Shown here: positions 19,294 through 29,535 of the stretch, in pieces
How positions within the stretch are numbered: position 1 is the stretch's first letter
Layout of the letters: each line of letters starts with the position of its first letter
DNA from: Fodinicola feengrottensis
GTDB lineage: Bacteria; Actinomycetota; Actinomycetes; Mycobacteriales; HKI-0501
Assembly: GCF_010993775.1 (NCBI RefSeq)
Contig: NZ_WOTO01000003.1
Coordinates: 62,001 to 126,000, forward strand
DNA: 64,000 bases
Direction: 5' to 3'
Position numbers and translations under genes: made by a program
Notes under the pieces: model-generated
Told to the model about the DNA's origin: nothing
The model's database searches: none
The model's input: only the letters and a program-made list of their open reading frames with translations

Positions 19294-20183
19294 GTGAATC
19301 CGGCGGGCCGTACGGACGAAGCCGTCCGGGCGCAAGCGATAGAGACGGCGATCGCGTCGCCGCACCCGGCGCGCATCACCGCGCTGGGTCACCGGTCGGA
19401 TTCGGTCACCTACCTGGTGAACGAGCGGTTTGTGTTCCGCTTCCCGAAAGTCGCCGGGCAGGCGGTCGCGCTGCAGGTGCAAACCCGGCTGCTGCCCGAG
19501 TTGGCGCCCCGGCTGCCGGCGCCGGTGCCCGAGCTGCGGTTCGTCGGGCAGACCGTCACGGGCCTGCCGTACGTCGGATATCCGCAGCTCACCGGCCAGT
19601 TCCTGACCGCCGACCGGTTCCTGACGCTGGACAGCGACGCGCGCTCGCGGGTGCTCGACGAGCTGGCCGCTTTCATCGCCGCGCTGCGTGCCACCACCCT
19701 CGAGCTGGCCCGCGGCTGTGGCGTACCGGACCTCGACTTTCTCGGTACGTACACCGCCGACCGCGACCGGTTCCGCGACGAGTTCGCCGCGCGGATGAGT
19801 GCTGCCGAAGCCGCCCGCATCGAGTTGCGGTTCGCCGACTATTTGGGCGATCCCGCCAATTTCGACTACGAACCCGTCCTTCTGCACAACGCGTTGTCGT
19901 CGACCACATTCTGTGTGACCCGACCACCGGCGCGATCCGCGGAGTGCTGGATTTCGCCGCCGCCGCGATCGGCGATCCGGACTACGAGCTGCGGCACCTG
20001 GCGCAGGCTTTTGGCCTCTCGGTGGCGCTGGAGGTCGCCATCCGGCTCGGCCACCACGACCGTACCCGGCTGGTCGACAAGCTCGACTTCTTCGTCGCTG
20101 TCGACGCCCTGCGGCTCGCGATGCGCGGCCCCCGCCGGGGCGACCGCGCCCTCGTCCGCGCCGGCCTCGGCTCCCTCCGCTAA
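19294..20183 (+). CDS. APH-fold phosphotransferase (one frameshift at the catalytic Asp codon)
   Basis: Residues 30-100 have the nucleotide-binding lobe (DSVTYLVNERFVFRFPK). The later part is the choline-kinase/APH catalytic lobe, with DHILCDPTTGAIRGVLDFAAAAIGDPDYEL carrying the metal-binding Asp. The frame is broken near 19893. Adding one base in the codon GCG turns HNAL into HND followed by VVVDHIL. This is exactly the HxD-x(4)-HIL pattern of the family, so the indel falls on the catalytic Asp codon. The corrected length is about 297 residues. The phosphorylated substrate is unknown. Confidence 0.8.
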
Positions 20184-20214
20184 TCGCGGAAGAAGATCCG
20201 TCGGTGCGCTCTCG

Positions 20215-21375
20215 TTAGAGCCCGAGGCCTCGGCCGATCACTTCCTTCATGATTTCCGTGGTGCCGCCGTAAATCCGGGTGATCCGGGCGTCCGCGTACG
20301 CGCGAGCGATCGGATACTCGGTCATGTAGCCATAGCCGCCATGCAACTGCAGGCACGCGTCGGTCACGCGGCCCTGCAGCTCGGTGCACCACCATTTGGC
20401 CTTGGCCGCGTCCTCGACGGTCAGCTCGCCAGCGTCGAGCGCGAGAATGCACGCGTCCACGTACGCCTGCGCCACGTCGACCTCGGTGGAGATCTCGGCG
20501 AGCGTGAAACGGCTGTTCTGGAACGAGCCGATCGGCTTGCCGAAGGCTGTGCGCTCCTTGACGTACGAGAGCGTCCACTCCAGCGCGGCGGCGGCCGCCG
20601 CGACCCCGGCGACCGCGATCGACAGCCGTTCCTGCGGCAAGTTCGCCACCAGCTGTCGGAAACCCTGGCCCAGCTCGCCAAGCAGGTTGCCGGCCGGCAC
20701 GCGTACATCGTGAAAAACATCGTTGAAAAACAGCTCGGCGGTGTCCTGCGCGTGCTGGCCGAGCTTGTCCAGGTTGCGGCCGCGCTCGAAGCCGGCCATC
20801 CCGCGCTCAAGCACCAGCAGGCTCATGCCGGCGTGCCGCTGGGTGGGGTCGGTTTTCACCGCGGTGATGACCAGGTCCGCGTTGATGCCGTTGGTGATGA
20901 ACGTTTTCGAGCCGTTGACGACGAAATCAGCACCGTCCCGGAGCGCGGTGGTGGACATGCTGGCAAGGTCGGAGCCGATGCCGGGCTCGGTCATCGCGAT
21001 GGCCGTGATCAGCTCGCCGGCGGCGATCCCGGGCAGCCAGCGCTGGCGCTGTTCTTCCGTTGCGTACGACAGAAAATAGGGCATGCAGATGTCGTTGTGC
21101 AGGGTCATCCCGAGCCCTGCGGCGGCCGCGCCGCAGCGCTGCACCTCCTCGCCGAAGACGGCGTTGAAGCGGAAGTCGTCGACTCCGCCACCGCCGTACT
21201 GCTCCGGGATGGCCATCCCGAGGAACCCGGCCGCGCCGGCCGCGCCGAACAGCTCGCGCGGCACGATCCCGGCCTCCTCCCACTGGCTGAGGTGCGGCAC
21301 CACGTCCTTGTCCAGAAACCGGCGCACGCTCTCCCGGAATGCCTCATGGTCTGACCCGTACAACTGGCGGCGCAT
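20215..21375 (-). CDS. acyl-CoA dehydrogenase
   Basis: Intact flavoprotein of about 386 residues; ATG 21375 is preferred over the GTG one codon upstream because of the GAGGGGA spacing. Visible are the FAD/substrate motif AIAMTEPGIGSDLASM, FITNGINADL, LGELGQGFRQLVANLPQERLSIA, ERTAFGKPIGSFQ and LHGGYGYMTEYPIARAYADARITRIYGGTTEIM. The position that holds the catalytic Glu in medium-chain enzymes is Gly (YGGT). The LPQERL Glu suits the long-chain/isovaleryl-type subgroup. It probably introduces an alpha-beta double bond in a fatty or branched acyl-CoA. It is divergent from asnB across a 260-bp AT-richer spacer. Confidence 0.92.
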   Translation of the reverse strand: MRRQLYGSDHEAFRESVRRFLDKDVVPHLSQWEEAGIVPRELFGAAGAAGFLGMAIPEQYGGGGVDDFRFNAVFGEEVQRCGAAAAGLGMTLHNDICMPYFLSYATEEQRQRWLPGIAAGELITAIAMTEPGIGSDLASMSTTALRDGADFVVNGSKTFITNGINADLVITAVKTDPTQRHAGMSLLVLERGMAGFERGRNLDKLGQHAQDTAELFFNDVFHDVRVPAGNLLGELGQGFRQLVANLPQERLSIAVAGVAAAAAALEWTLSYVKERTAFGKPIGSFQNSRFTLAEISTEVDVAQAYVDACILALDAGELTVEDAAKAKWWCTELQGRVTDACLQLHGGYGYMTEYPIARAYADARITRIYGGTTEIMKEVIGRGLGL

Positions 21376-21638
21376 CACAGGTCCCCTCTGCTCTTGCTTC
21401 TTGCACCGAGTGTGTCACGCCGGCACCGGCCAGATTCCGGAAACATCGGCGTAACACCACTGCTCGGAGAAAGCCAGCAAAGCGGACACCGCAAGATTGG
21501 CTGATTTGTCATATTGCGTGATCTACCGGCGAGTATCTACCGTCGAAATTAGTTAGCACTGCAAATTAAATCCCCGGCGTCGGAAACCTGCCCGAAACAC
21601 CAGGCCTCGCTGCCGGGAACCTCGAGGGAGCAACGCGC

Positions 21639-23479
21639 ATGTGCGGAATCACCGGGTGGGTCGACTACGACCGTGATCTGACCCAACAAAGAGCAGCCGC
21701 CCAGGCCATGGTCGACACGATGATCTGCCGCGGCCCGGACGCCGAGGGACTCTGGCTGCGCGAACACGTGGCCCTCGGGCACCGCCGGTTGGCGGTCATC
21801 GACATCGAGGGCGGCACCCAGCCGATGCCGTACGAGCAGGCCGGAAACGACGTTGTCTCGCTGACCTATTCGGGTGAGACGTACAACTTCCGGGAGCTGC
21901 GCGAGCAACTGACCAGCAAGGGGCACGTTTTCCAGACGGACAGCGATACCGAGGTCGTGCTGCACTCGTACTTGGAGTGGGGCGCGGGCATGGTTGACCA
22001 CCTCAACGGCATCTACGCCTTCGCCATCTGGGACTCCCGTACGCAGGAGTTGCTGCTCGTACGCGACCGGATGGGCGTCAAGCCGTTGTTCTTCGCGACC
22101 GTCCCGAACGGCGTGCTGTTCGGCTCCGAGCCCAAGGCGATTCTCGCCAACGGCCTGATCAAACCGGTCGTCTCCGCGACCGGGCTGCGTGAGGTGCTCG
22201 CCTTCATCAAGACGCCGGGCGAGTCGCCGTACGAGGGCATTCGGGAGGTGCGTCCCGGACACCTGGTCAAGGTCAGCCGTTCCGGTATCGAGGAACACCG
22301 CTACTGGGAGCTGCACTCGGAGCCACACACTGACGACCTGGACACCACCATCCACACCGTCCGCGAGCTGCTCGACGACATCGTCACCCGGCAGCTGATC
22401 TCGGACGTACCGCTGTGCACGCTGCTGTCCGGCGGCTTGGACTCCAGCGCGATCACCGCGATCGCACAGAAGGCGCTGATCGCGCAGGGCCACGACTCGG
22501 TGCGCTCCTTCGCGGTCGATTTCACCGGCCAGGCCGAGAACTTCCAGCCGGACGCGATGCGCGGGACTCCGGACGGCCCGTACGTGCATGACCTGGCGGA
22601 GTTCGCCAAGACCAACCATCAGGACATCGTGCTGGACACCGCCGACCTGATGGACGAGGCGAACCGGCTCGCGGTCGTACGCGCCCGGGACGGCCTCTCG
22701 ATGGGCGACATGGACACCTCGCTTTATCTGCTTTTCGCGGCCATTCGCAAGCGTTCGACAGTGGCCCTGTCGGGGGAGTCCGCGGACGAGGTTTTCGGTG
22801 GCTACAAATGGTTCCACGACAAGGCCGCGGTCAACGCGAACACGTTCCCGTGGATGGCCATGCAGCACGGCATGGACGGCGGCTGGCAGAACCTGCTGAC
22901 TCCGGCGCTGGCCAAGCAGCTCGACCTGGATGCCTATGTCGCCGACCGGTACGCGCAGGCGCTCGCCGAGGTGCCGCGACTGGACGGCGAGGAGCCGTTC
23001 CAGGCGCGGATGCGTGAGGTCAGCTATCTGCACCTGACCCGGTTCGTACAGACCCTGCTGGACCGCAAGGACCGGATGAGCATGGCGGTCGGCCTGGAAG
23101 TCCGGGTGCCGTTCTGCGACCACCGGCTCGTACAGTACGTCTTCAACACTCCGTGGTCGATGAAAACCTTTGACGGCAGGGAAAAGAGCCTGCTGCGGGC
23201 GGCCACCAAGGACGTGTTGCCGTCGAGTCGATCGTGCAGCGCGTGAAGAGCCCCTACCCGTCGACCCAGGACCCGCGCTATCACCAGGCGTTGGAGGACG
23301 CGGCCGGCAAGCTGCTGGCGACCGGTGACAGCCCGATCTTCGACGTGATCGCGCCGGATGCGCTGCGCAAGCTCGCCGAGGTGCCGGCCGGCCACGACCA
23401 GGGCGCCCGGATGGGCCTGGACATGGCCCTCAACCTGCACACCTGGCTCACCGACTACAAGGTCACCGTCGCCGTCTAG
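21639..23479 (+). CDS. asnB: asparagine synthetase B, glutamine-hydrolysing (one frameshift)
   Basis: It begins MCGITGW, giving the N-terminal nucleophile Cys of class II glutamine amidotransferases. Then come RGPDAEG and HRRLAVIDIEGGTQPM, and the C-terminal synthetase domain has the PP-loop LLSGGLDSSAITA and LSGESADEVFGGYKWF. The frame breaks near 23222. The continuation is IVQRVKSPYPSTQDPRYHQAL and the last 80 residues to the TAG at 23479. The corrected length is about 613 residues, normal for actinobacterial AsnB. It makes Asn from Asp, ATP and Gln in the cytosol. A stem-loop follows between it and the convergent methyltransferase. Confidence 0.92.
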
Positions 23480-23511
23480 GCGAATCATTCGAACACGTGT
23501 ACGATTAGGTA

Positions 23512-23576
23512 AGACCGGGATCGGCGCATCCGTCCACGAACGCCCCCCTCGTCGGCGATGGCGCCGATCCCGGTCT
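23512..23576. terminator. bidirectional stem-loop between convergent genes
   Basis: A perfect 16-bp inverted repeat (AGACCGGGATCGGCGC at 23512-23527 with 23561-23576) encloses a 33-base loop. It is followed by CCCTTTCT on the plus strand. It sits between asnB (stop 23479) and the minus-strand methyltransferase (stop 23583), as expected for a shared terminator. Confidence 0.75.
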
Positions 23577-23582
23577 CCCTTT

Positions 23583-24269
23583 CTAGTACGAGCGGGACCA
23601 GAGGTTGACGGCGTAGTCGACCTCCAAACCCTGGTGAGCGGCGCAGAACTCGTCAGCGAGGGCCGGCGAGAACTCGATCCGTACGACCGCCTCCAAGTCG
23701 GCGCGCGACTCGAACCGCCAGCCCATGTCCAGGCTCTGCCGGGAAAAACCGTGCCGGCCCCAGAACCGCTCGACCTCGATCGGGTCGTACGACGGCACCT
23801 GCCGGCGAAACCACGGCCCGAAGAACGATCGAGTGGCGTCGTTGTCGATGATGAAGGCGACCCCGCCGCGGCGCATCACCCGCTCCAGCTCGCGCAGCCC
23901 TGGTTCGCAGCCAGGGCCGAAAAAGTACGACCAGCGGGCATGCGCCACCGCGATGCTACGGTCGGCGACCGGCAGTGCCTGCGCGACGCCGACTCTCACG
24001 TCCACAGTGGACAGTCCGGCAACTCGGCGGGCCGCCTGCCGGGCATTGCCGCGATGTGGCTCGACCCCGATCACACTGGCCGCGGTGGCCGCGAACATCG
24101 GCAGGTGAAAGCCAGTGCCGCAGCCGATATCCAGCACTGGCTCGCCGGCCCAGTCCCGCATCCGCCGCATCGCGGCCGGAATCACCCCGTCCGGGTCGAC
24201 CGCGCGGTTTTCCAGCTCGTAGACATCCGGGTGTTTCCAGATGTTCGGACTGGGAATCGCACCGCGCAT
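23583..24269 (-). CDS. class I SAM-dependent methyltransferase
   Basis: Intact 228-residue protein. The N-terminus MRGAIPSPNIWKHPDVYELENRAVDPDG is typical of a UbiE-like subgroup. Motif I is PVLDIGCGTGFHLPMF, motif II is VIGVEPH, motif III is RVGVAQALPVADRSIAVAHARWSYFFGPGCEPGL, and ERVMRRGGVAFII is a post-motif strand. The start lies seven bases from the stop of the upstream GH43 gene, on the same strand, so they are probably cotranscribed. The substrate is unknown. Confidence 0.88.
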   Translation of the reverse strand: MRGAIPSPNIWKHPDVYELENRAVDPDGVIPAAMRRMRDWAGEPVLDIGCGTGFHLPMFAATAASVIGVEPHRGNARQAARRVAGLSTVDVRVGVAQALPVADRSIAVAHARWSYFFGPGCEPGLRELERVMRRGGVAFIIDNDATRSFFGPWFRRQVPSYDPIEVERFWGRHGFSRQSLDMGWRFESRADLEAVVRIEFSPALADEFCAAHQGLEVDYAVNLWSRSY

Positions 24270-24276
24270 CCGGAAA

Positions 24277-25295
24277 TTATCGCACCACCACCGGCGTCGA
24301 CCCGCGCCAGCACAGCGGTGCGGTGAACATCGCCCGCCCGCTGGGAATGTTCGCGTGGAAGACGATCTGGCCGCCGACCACGTCCTGCCCGCCGGGGTTG
24401 GTGATCACCCCCGGCCAGGTGGTGCTGTCCAGCACGTACGTGCTGGATTTCTGGTACGGGCCGGTGAGTCGATCCGCGGTGGCGAATTTGACGTGGTAGT
24501 TGAGCGTGTACGGGTTCGCTGAATAGAGCAGCACGAATTTTCCGGCTCGTGGCACGATAATGGGCGCTTCGATGACGTTGTTCTCGTCGCCGGCCGGATC
24601 CGCGGTGAGCAGCCGGACCCGGTCGCCCCGAAAGGTCAGCCCGTCGGCGGCCACCGGCTGCAGCCATATCGACGCCGGCTGCCCATGGGCGTTGGAATTG
24701 TCTTTGTAAACCAGGTAATGCCGGCCATTCACGGTCAGGCTGGACGGGTCGATGTCGCCTTCGTCCTGCCGGCAGACCAACGGCGCGGAGCCGACGTTGC
24801 GGAACGGCCCGGTCGGCCGGTCGGCCAGCGCGGCGCCGATGCACTGCACCTGGCCGTGGAAGTTTGCCGCGAAATACATCAGAAACTTGCCGTCCTGCCG
24901 GCGGGACACGTCCGGCGCCCAGATCAGGTTGGTGCCGCTGCCCTGGTCGAAGACGGTCCACGACGGCGGCTGCGGCAGTGCGTCGACGGGCTGAACGGTC
25001 CACGGGCCGGTGATCCGGGAAGCCCGGGCGACCGGGATGTTGCGCAGGCCGGTGTCGTAGGTGCTGTTCGTCGAGTACGCGTAGTAGCTGTTGCCGACCC
25101 GCAGCACGTCCGGATCCGGGAAGTCGCGGTTGATCAGCGGAGTCGGCGCGCCGGCGGCGACCGCGGGCAGATCGCCCAAAGCCAGATCACCCAAAACCAG
25201 AGCGCTCTCATCACGAGGGTGCCGACGAGCCCCACCGAGACCACCTGGCGCAGGCCTCGTACGTACCCAGCTAATCCGGTGCGCGGAACGGTCAT
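24277..25295 (-). CDS. GH43-type glycoside hydrolase, secreted (probable frameshift near N-terminus)
   Basis: ATG 25295 gives a basic/hydrophobic leader (MTVPRTGLAGYVRG..VGLVGTLVMRALW). A shift near 25205 joins it to AVAAGAPTPLINRDFPDPDVLRVGNSYYAY, the first GH43 blade with the catalytic-base Asp in FPDPDV. Further blades show TNLIWAPDVSRRQDGKFLMYF, a DIDPS motif with the pKa-modulating Asp, and NVIEAPIIVPRAGKFVLLYS with the likely acid Glu. The length (about 340 residues) suits a single five-bladed propeller without accessory domains. Probable substrates are arabinan or xylan-type oligosaccharides. A sugar kinase operon lies just upstream. Confidence 0.8.
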
Positions 25296-25649
25296 CTGGG
25301 CGCTCCCTGGGTACGACGGAATGCGGCGGACATCCCATTCTCACGTTGTAAACAGCCGGGCGGCACTGAACTGTCCGCATCTGGCAGCCAAAATTCTCGG
25401 CAATTGCTACCGCTTTAGGGCCTTTTGTCCATTACGCAGGGTTGATCTTTCGAGCTATCGTCTAGCACGGCGCAACACGCCGTATCGGGTACGCGCCGAG
25501 GGTCTGCAGCAGATCCTCTGTCACCGGGGATGTGGGGCCGTGGTGCCGGTGGGCACCGGGTCGCGCGTCCGTCGCGCTCGATGCGCGTGGTCGGGGGAGG
25601 CTCCGGTGGTGGCGGGGTCCCGCTGGCCGTGCTGGTCAGCGGGGACCAG
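25296..25649. other. 354-bp spacer without a supported gene
   Basis: The spacer between the GH43 start and the DeoR stop shows no credible reading frame. A minus-strand frame at 25415-25675 encodes a Pro/Arg-rich sequence without family features. The spacer probably contains the GH43 promoter on the minus strand. Confidence 0.6.
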
Positions 25650-26448
25650 TCATTCCCGCAGGCTGGCGACCTCAACGTTCACTCCGCCGGCCCGCATGTC
25701 CTCCAACTGCTGCTGCTGCGCGCCGACGCCCGCGTCCACGATGAGCACGTCGAAATCCTTCAGCGGACAGAGCTGGTGCAGGGCCCCGCCGGCCGATCTT
25801 CTGGGAATCCATCAGCAGCACCTTCTTGTGCGCCGCCCGCAGCATCGCGCGCTTGGTCAGCACGATCTCCTGCTCCTGGTGGTACGTCATTTCCGGTGTC
25901 ATCGCAGACGTACTAACGAAAACCACGTCGACGGTGAGCTGGGAAATGGCGTCGATGCAGCCCACTCCGCCGAACGAGTCGTGGGTGTGCGAATACTCCC
26001 CGCCGAGCGCGATCAGCCGGATGTCCGGCATTTTGCGCAACACCTCGATGGCACCGATGTAGTTCGTCACCACGGTCAGCGGCGAGACATCGCCGAGCAG
26101 CCGCGCGGTCGCCAGCGTCGAGGTGGCGTCGTCGAGCATGATGGCCATCCCAGCGTCGACGTGCCGGCGGGCCACCCGCGCCATCGCGGCTTTCTCGGCC
26201 TGCCTGCTCTGCAGCCGAAACTCGATGTTGCTCTCGAAAACACTGGATGGCTGCGCGGACACCCCACCACGGAATTTGCGGACAATGCCCTGGCGGGCGA
26301 GATCTTCCAGATCCCGGTGCACGGTCATCAGACTGACGCCGGTCATCTCGGCGAGCTCGTTCGCGGTGGCCGACTCGCGGTCCAGCACGTAACGGGCGAT
26401 CTGTTCCTGCCGGGACCGGCGGGCCGAGGCGGGCTTTTGCGCGTCCAT
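25650..26448 (-). CDS. DeoR-family sugar-operon repressor (one frameshift)
   Basis: Residues 10-65 are the DeoR helix-turn-helix (ARYVLDRESATANELAEMTGVSLMTVHRDLEDL). Residues 80 onward are the phosphosugar-sensing fold of DeoR C-terminal domains: DDATSTLATARLL, VVTNYIGAIEVL, LIALGGEY, FGGVGCIDAI, VFVSTSAMTPEM. An extra G near 25788 breaks the frame. Dropping it gives ALHQLCPLKDFDVLIVDAGVG and the normal end at 25650. The gene follows the FGGY kinase and phosphatase on the same strand at short spacing, so it probably represses this operon and responds to a phosphorylated sugar. Confidence 0.85.
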
Positions 26449-26459
26449 GTGGCCTGAGC

Positions 26460-27096
26460 TTAGAAGATCGGGTCTACCGGGCTTAACGGGGCATTGAATC
26501 TGGCCAGCCTGAACATTCGGTCAGCTACCTGCAGTTCTGTCACCGCCACGTTGTCAGGCGCGGCCAGCACCCGGCGGTAGGTCGAGAGATCGATTCCCAG
26601 CAACTGGCAGAGCGCGAGCCGGATCACGGTGTTATGGCCGACCACCAGGATTCGTTCACCCGGATGTGCCTTGGCAAGCAGTTGTAGACAGTGGACCATC
26701 CGGTTGGCGGCCGCGAAAAAGCGGCTCCGCGCCAGGAAAAGGCGACGCCACCGGGTCGCGTACGAACGAGTCCGCGATCTGCGCGCTGTCCGCCCGGATC
26801 TCGTCCAGCGTCCGGCCTTCCGCCGATCCAAAGTGGACTTCCCGCAGATCGGCGTGAATTTCCGGCCGTACGCCCAGAACCCGCGCCGCCGGCGCGGCGG
26901 TCAGCTGGGACCGGCGCAATGTCGAGCACGCGAGGACGGTCGGCCTTTCGGCGGCCGTCCGGCTGCCGGCCCATTCGCCGAGCAGCCTCGCCTGCGCGTA
27001 CCCGGCTGGTGCGAGCCCGATGTCCGACGAACCGGCATACCGATTTTCCCGGTGCCATTCGGTTTCGCCGTGCCGTACCAACAAAAGGCTGGTCAC
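26460..27096 (-). CDS. histidine phosphatase superfamily protein (one frameshift)
   Basis: GTG 27096 overlaps the kinase stop (GTGA) and gives MTSLLLVRHGETEWHREN, the RHG motif with the phospho-accepting His. REVHFGSAEGRTLDEI follows. The frame changes near 26727 to FFAAANRMVHCLQLL and GERILVVGHNTVIRLALC, the second catalytic His. About 212 residues. Placed between a sugar kinase and its regulator, it could remove phosphate from a pathway intermediate. Family members vary widely in substrate, so this stays inference. Confidence 0.82.
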
Positions 27097-28570
27097 TGGT
27101 CGCCTTTGGTCAACGGCCGGAAAGCCGCCGCGGCCAGTGCGGTGGGCAGCCAGTCGCGGCGGCACAGCTCGTCGACGAACCGCGCGTACGCGTCGTCGAA
27201 CCGGCCGGCCCGGTCCGGCCGCGCGGCTCGACCACCTCGCGAATGCGGACCATCGCCTCGGCGGTCGCGGTGAGTTCGCCGGCTGGTGCGGCGGCCAGGA
27301 TCGCCATCCCGGCGGCCGCCTCGACGTGCGCCGGCAGCGAGACCGGGCGCTTCATCACGTCGGCCCGCAGCTGGTTCCAGTAGCCGTTGCGGCTGCCGCC
27401 GCCGGTCGCGGTCAGCCGGCCGCTCACGTCGGCGCCGATCTCGGCGAGCGCCACATAGGCAAGGCGTTCGGTGAAGGCCACCGCCTGCAGTACGGCAGCG
27501 AAGCGTACGGCCTCGTCATCCGGGACGCCGAGCTGGAAGCCTTCCGCCGCGGTGGCCCGGAACGGGAACCGCTCACCGTGGCCGACCAGCGGGTACGTGA
27601 CGCCCGGGGCCGGTTCCACGGCAGCCGCCGCGGCCGTCAGCCGGTCCAGGTCGCCGGCCGGGAAGTCGCGGCTCAGCACCCCGGCGCCCACGCTGGACGC
27701 CCCGCCGGGCAGCCAGCCGCCGTCCGGGTGCAGGTGCGAATAGACGCTGCCTTCTGGGTCTCTAAGCAGCTCAGTGGACACGCCCTTGATCGCGAGCGTG
27801 GTGCCCAGCACCGAGTTCCAGCTGCCCGGCCGAAGCGCGCCGGCGCCGATCTGGGCGGCGCAGCTGTCGGTCGTTCCGGCCAGCACGGGCGTACCGGCCG
27901 CCAGCCCGCAGGCTTGCGCGGCACTCTGGCTGACTGTCCCCAACGGCGTGCCAGGAACCACCAGGTCCGGAAGGACGGCCGGGTCCAGGGACAGCTTGTC
28001 GAGTACGTCCGTTGGCCAGCTGAGTTTCGTGAGGTCAGCGCCGGTTTTGAGAGCATGCCCGGTGTCGGTGGCGACCGGGTGCCCGACCAGCCGGGCGGCG
28101 AGGTGGTCGGCCTGGTGTTCGATCCGGCGGGCGCCGGTCAGCTCGCCGTGCCGGGCCAGCCAGAGCACCTTGGGCAGCCCCCAGGAGGCCTGGATGCGGT
28201 AACCGAGCCGGTCCCACAGGTCCGCGCCGACCTGCTGCACACACTCGGCCTCGTCCCTCGCGCGGCTGTCGTCGTACATGACCGCGGGCCCGGTCGGGCG
28301 GCCGGCGTGATCCACTACCAGGACCGTTCCGGACGTACCGCAGATCGCGAGGGCTCGTACCCGCTCGGGCGCGATGCCGTCCAGCGCCTGCCGACTGGCC
28401 GCGCACGCCGCGTCCCACCACTCGTCGGGATCCTGCTCGTGCCGGGTGGCCATCCGGTGGTCGGTGCCGAGCGCGGCGAAGCCGGCCGCGACTTGCTGGC
28501 CGGTCTCATTGAGGAGCACCACGCGCGCGCTCTGGGTGCCAATGTCGACGCCCGCCCAGAGGTCGCCCAC
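27093..28570 (-). CDS. FGGY-family carbohydrate kinase, xylulokinase-like (one frameshift)
   Basis: The N-terminal actin-like ATPase domain starts MGDLWAGVDIGTQSARVVLLNETG (phosphate 1). It is followed by LAICGTSGTVLVVDHAGRP and DDSRARDEAE. The second domain has LAGTTDSCAAQIGAGA, WNSVLGTTLAIKG and LTATGGGSRNGYWNQL. Near 27215 the frame changes to AGRFDDAYARFVDELCRRDWLP and the stop at 27093-27095. The corrected length is about 492 residues. The glycerol kinase at 38 kb is distinct, so this copy likely acts on a ketopentose or sugar alcohol, but the exact sugar cannot be read from sequence. It is the first gene of the operon kinase-phosphatase-DeoR. Confidence 0.85.
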
Positions 28571-28690
28571 CGCACCCTCTCTCCCCGAAGATCACATACC
28601 TGAATGATAAATTCTTCAACCACTATGTTAAGTGTCGTACGCCCGCGCCGCCCTCCGACCTGTTCTTTCTCACCCTCAGTAGTCCTGTTT

Positions 28691-28745
28691 TGTCCGCATC
28701 GACGCGATGCGTGCGTCCAACGCACGCATCGCGTCGATGCGGACA
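28691..28745. repeat. 25-bp perfect hairpin, dispersed copy 1 (terminator-like)
   Basis: The arms at 28691-28715 and 28721-28745 (TGTCCGCATCGACGCGATGC...) are perfectly complementary with a 5-base loop TCCAA. It starts 26 bases beyond the stop of the minus-strand MmpS-like gene, as expected for a terminator, but has no T run. The same 24-bp arms recur at 37908-37960. Confidence 0.75.
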
Positions 28746-28770
28746 GGGTGGCGTGTACGGGGAGTGAGGG

Positions 28771-29269
28771 CTAGTCCAGAGCGGCGCTGCAGATCGCGGA
28801 CTCGAAGGAACCGCTGGTCGAGTCGCTGTCGACCTGCGGCGGCCGTCGACGGTGATCGAGCAGGTCAACGTGCCGTCGTACACGTCATTGTTGTGTACGT
28901 CGAGCGTGATGTAGCTGATGTCGTCGCTGTCGAGCGTTTCGGAGTCCGTCCACGGCGACCCGCGGAGGTCGTCCGTGACCACGGCGCCGCTGTCGTCGTA
29001 GTAATCGACCTCGAAGATGGTGCCGTCAGCGGAAGTCGCCGAATAGGTCACCGTGTGCACCGAGTCGCCGCCCGGCGCGGAGCTCGCGCTGGTGCCCGGA
29101 TTGTTGCGCAGGTTCAGATAAAGCACGCCACCGATGCCGACCGAGCACAGGCAGAGCACGACCACCAGGCCGCTGGCGAGGACGCCGATCATCGCTCCGG
29201 TGCCGAGCCCTCTGTTGGGCGGCGGGCCCGCCCGAACGGCGCACTGCGTGACACGGGCGGGTAGGCCAT
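28771..29269 (-). CDS. MmpS-like single-pass membrane protein (two frameshifts)
   Basis: ATG 29269 follows GAGGGAG. The N-terminus is a short Pro/Arg-rich cytosolic tail (MAYPPVSRSAP...). A frame change near 29215 joins it to one strong membrane helix (MIGVLASGLVVVLCLCSVGIGGVLYL). The outer domain has VTYSATSADGTIFEVDYYDDSGAVVTDD, DISYITLDVHNNDVYDGTLTCSITVDGR, and after a second change near 28845 VDSDSTSGSFESAICSAALD. This two-cysteine beta domain is that of actinobacterial MmpS/MmpS-like proteins. Partners are RND MmpL transporters in mycobacteria; none is in the window. Confidence 0.75.
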
Positions 29270-29459
29270 GTCTCCCTCTCGATCCCAACGGCTTAGTGTC
29301 GCGTGCTGGTGGACCGTCGGAGGGCAGCATACGCACGGCGTACGGGGAACGCAGGTTGATCAGTTCTCTGTGAATCCGCCATGAATCCGCGGCCGTCGTC
29401 GCCGGGTGAATCGCCCGATTGTTACGGCGGCGGCTAAACCCGCAGCTCAGCGGCCTGCC

Positions 29460-29490
29460 GTTGTCACAATCGGATTCCGATTGTGACAAC
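29460..29490. promoter_or_regulatory. perfect 15+1+15 palindrome upstream of MFS gene, dispersed copy 1
   Basis: GTTGTCACAATCGGA-T-TCCGATTGTGACAAC is a perfect palindrome 45 bases upstream of the MFS start codon. A nearly identical palindrome lies inside a coding sequence at 32074-32102. It may be an operator or a small dispersed repeat. Confidence 0.6.
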
Positions 29491-29535
29491 CACGCTTCGG
29501 CGAGGACCAAAGCTTTTCGGCCCAATACTCAAGGC

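Noticed and set aside
25415..25675. 86-codon minus-strand reading frame between GH43 and DeoR genes
   Set aside because: It overlaps the true end of the DeoR gene and has low-complexity Pro-rich sequence.
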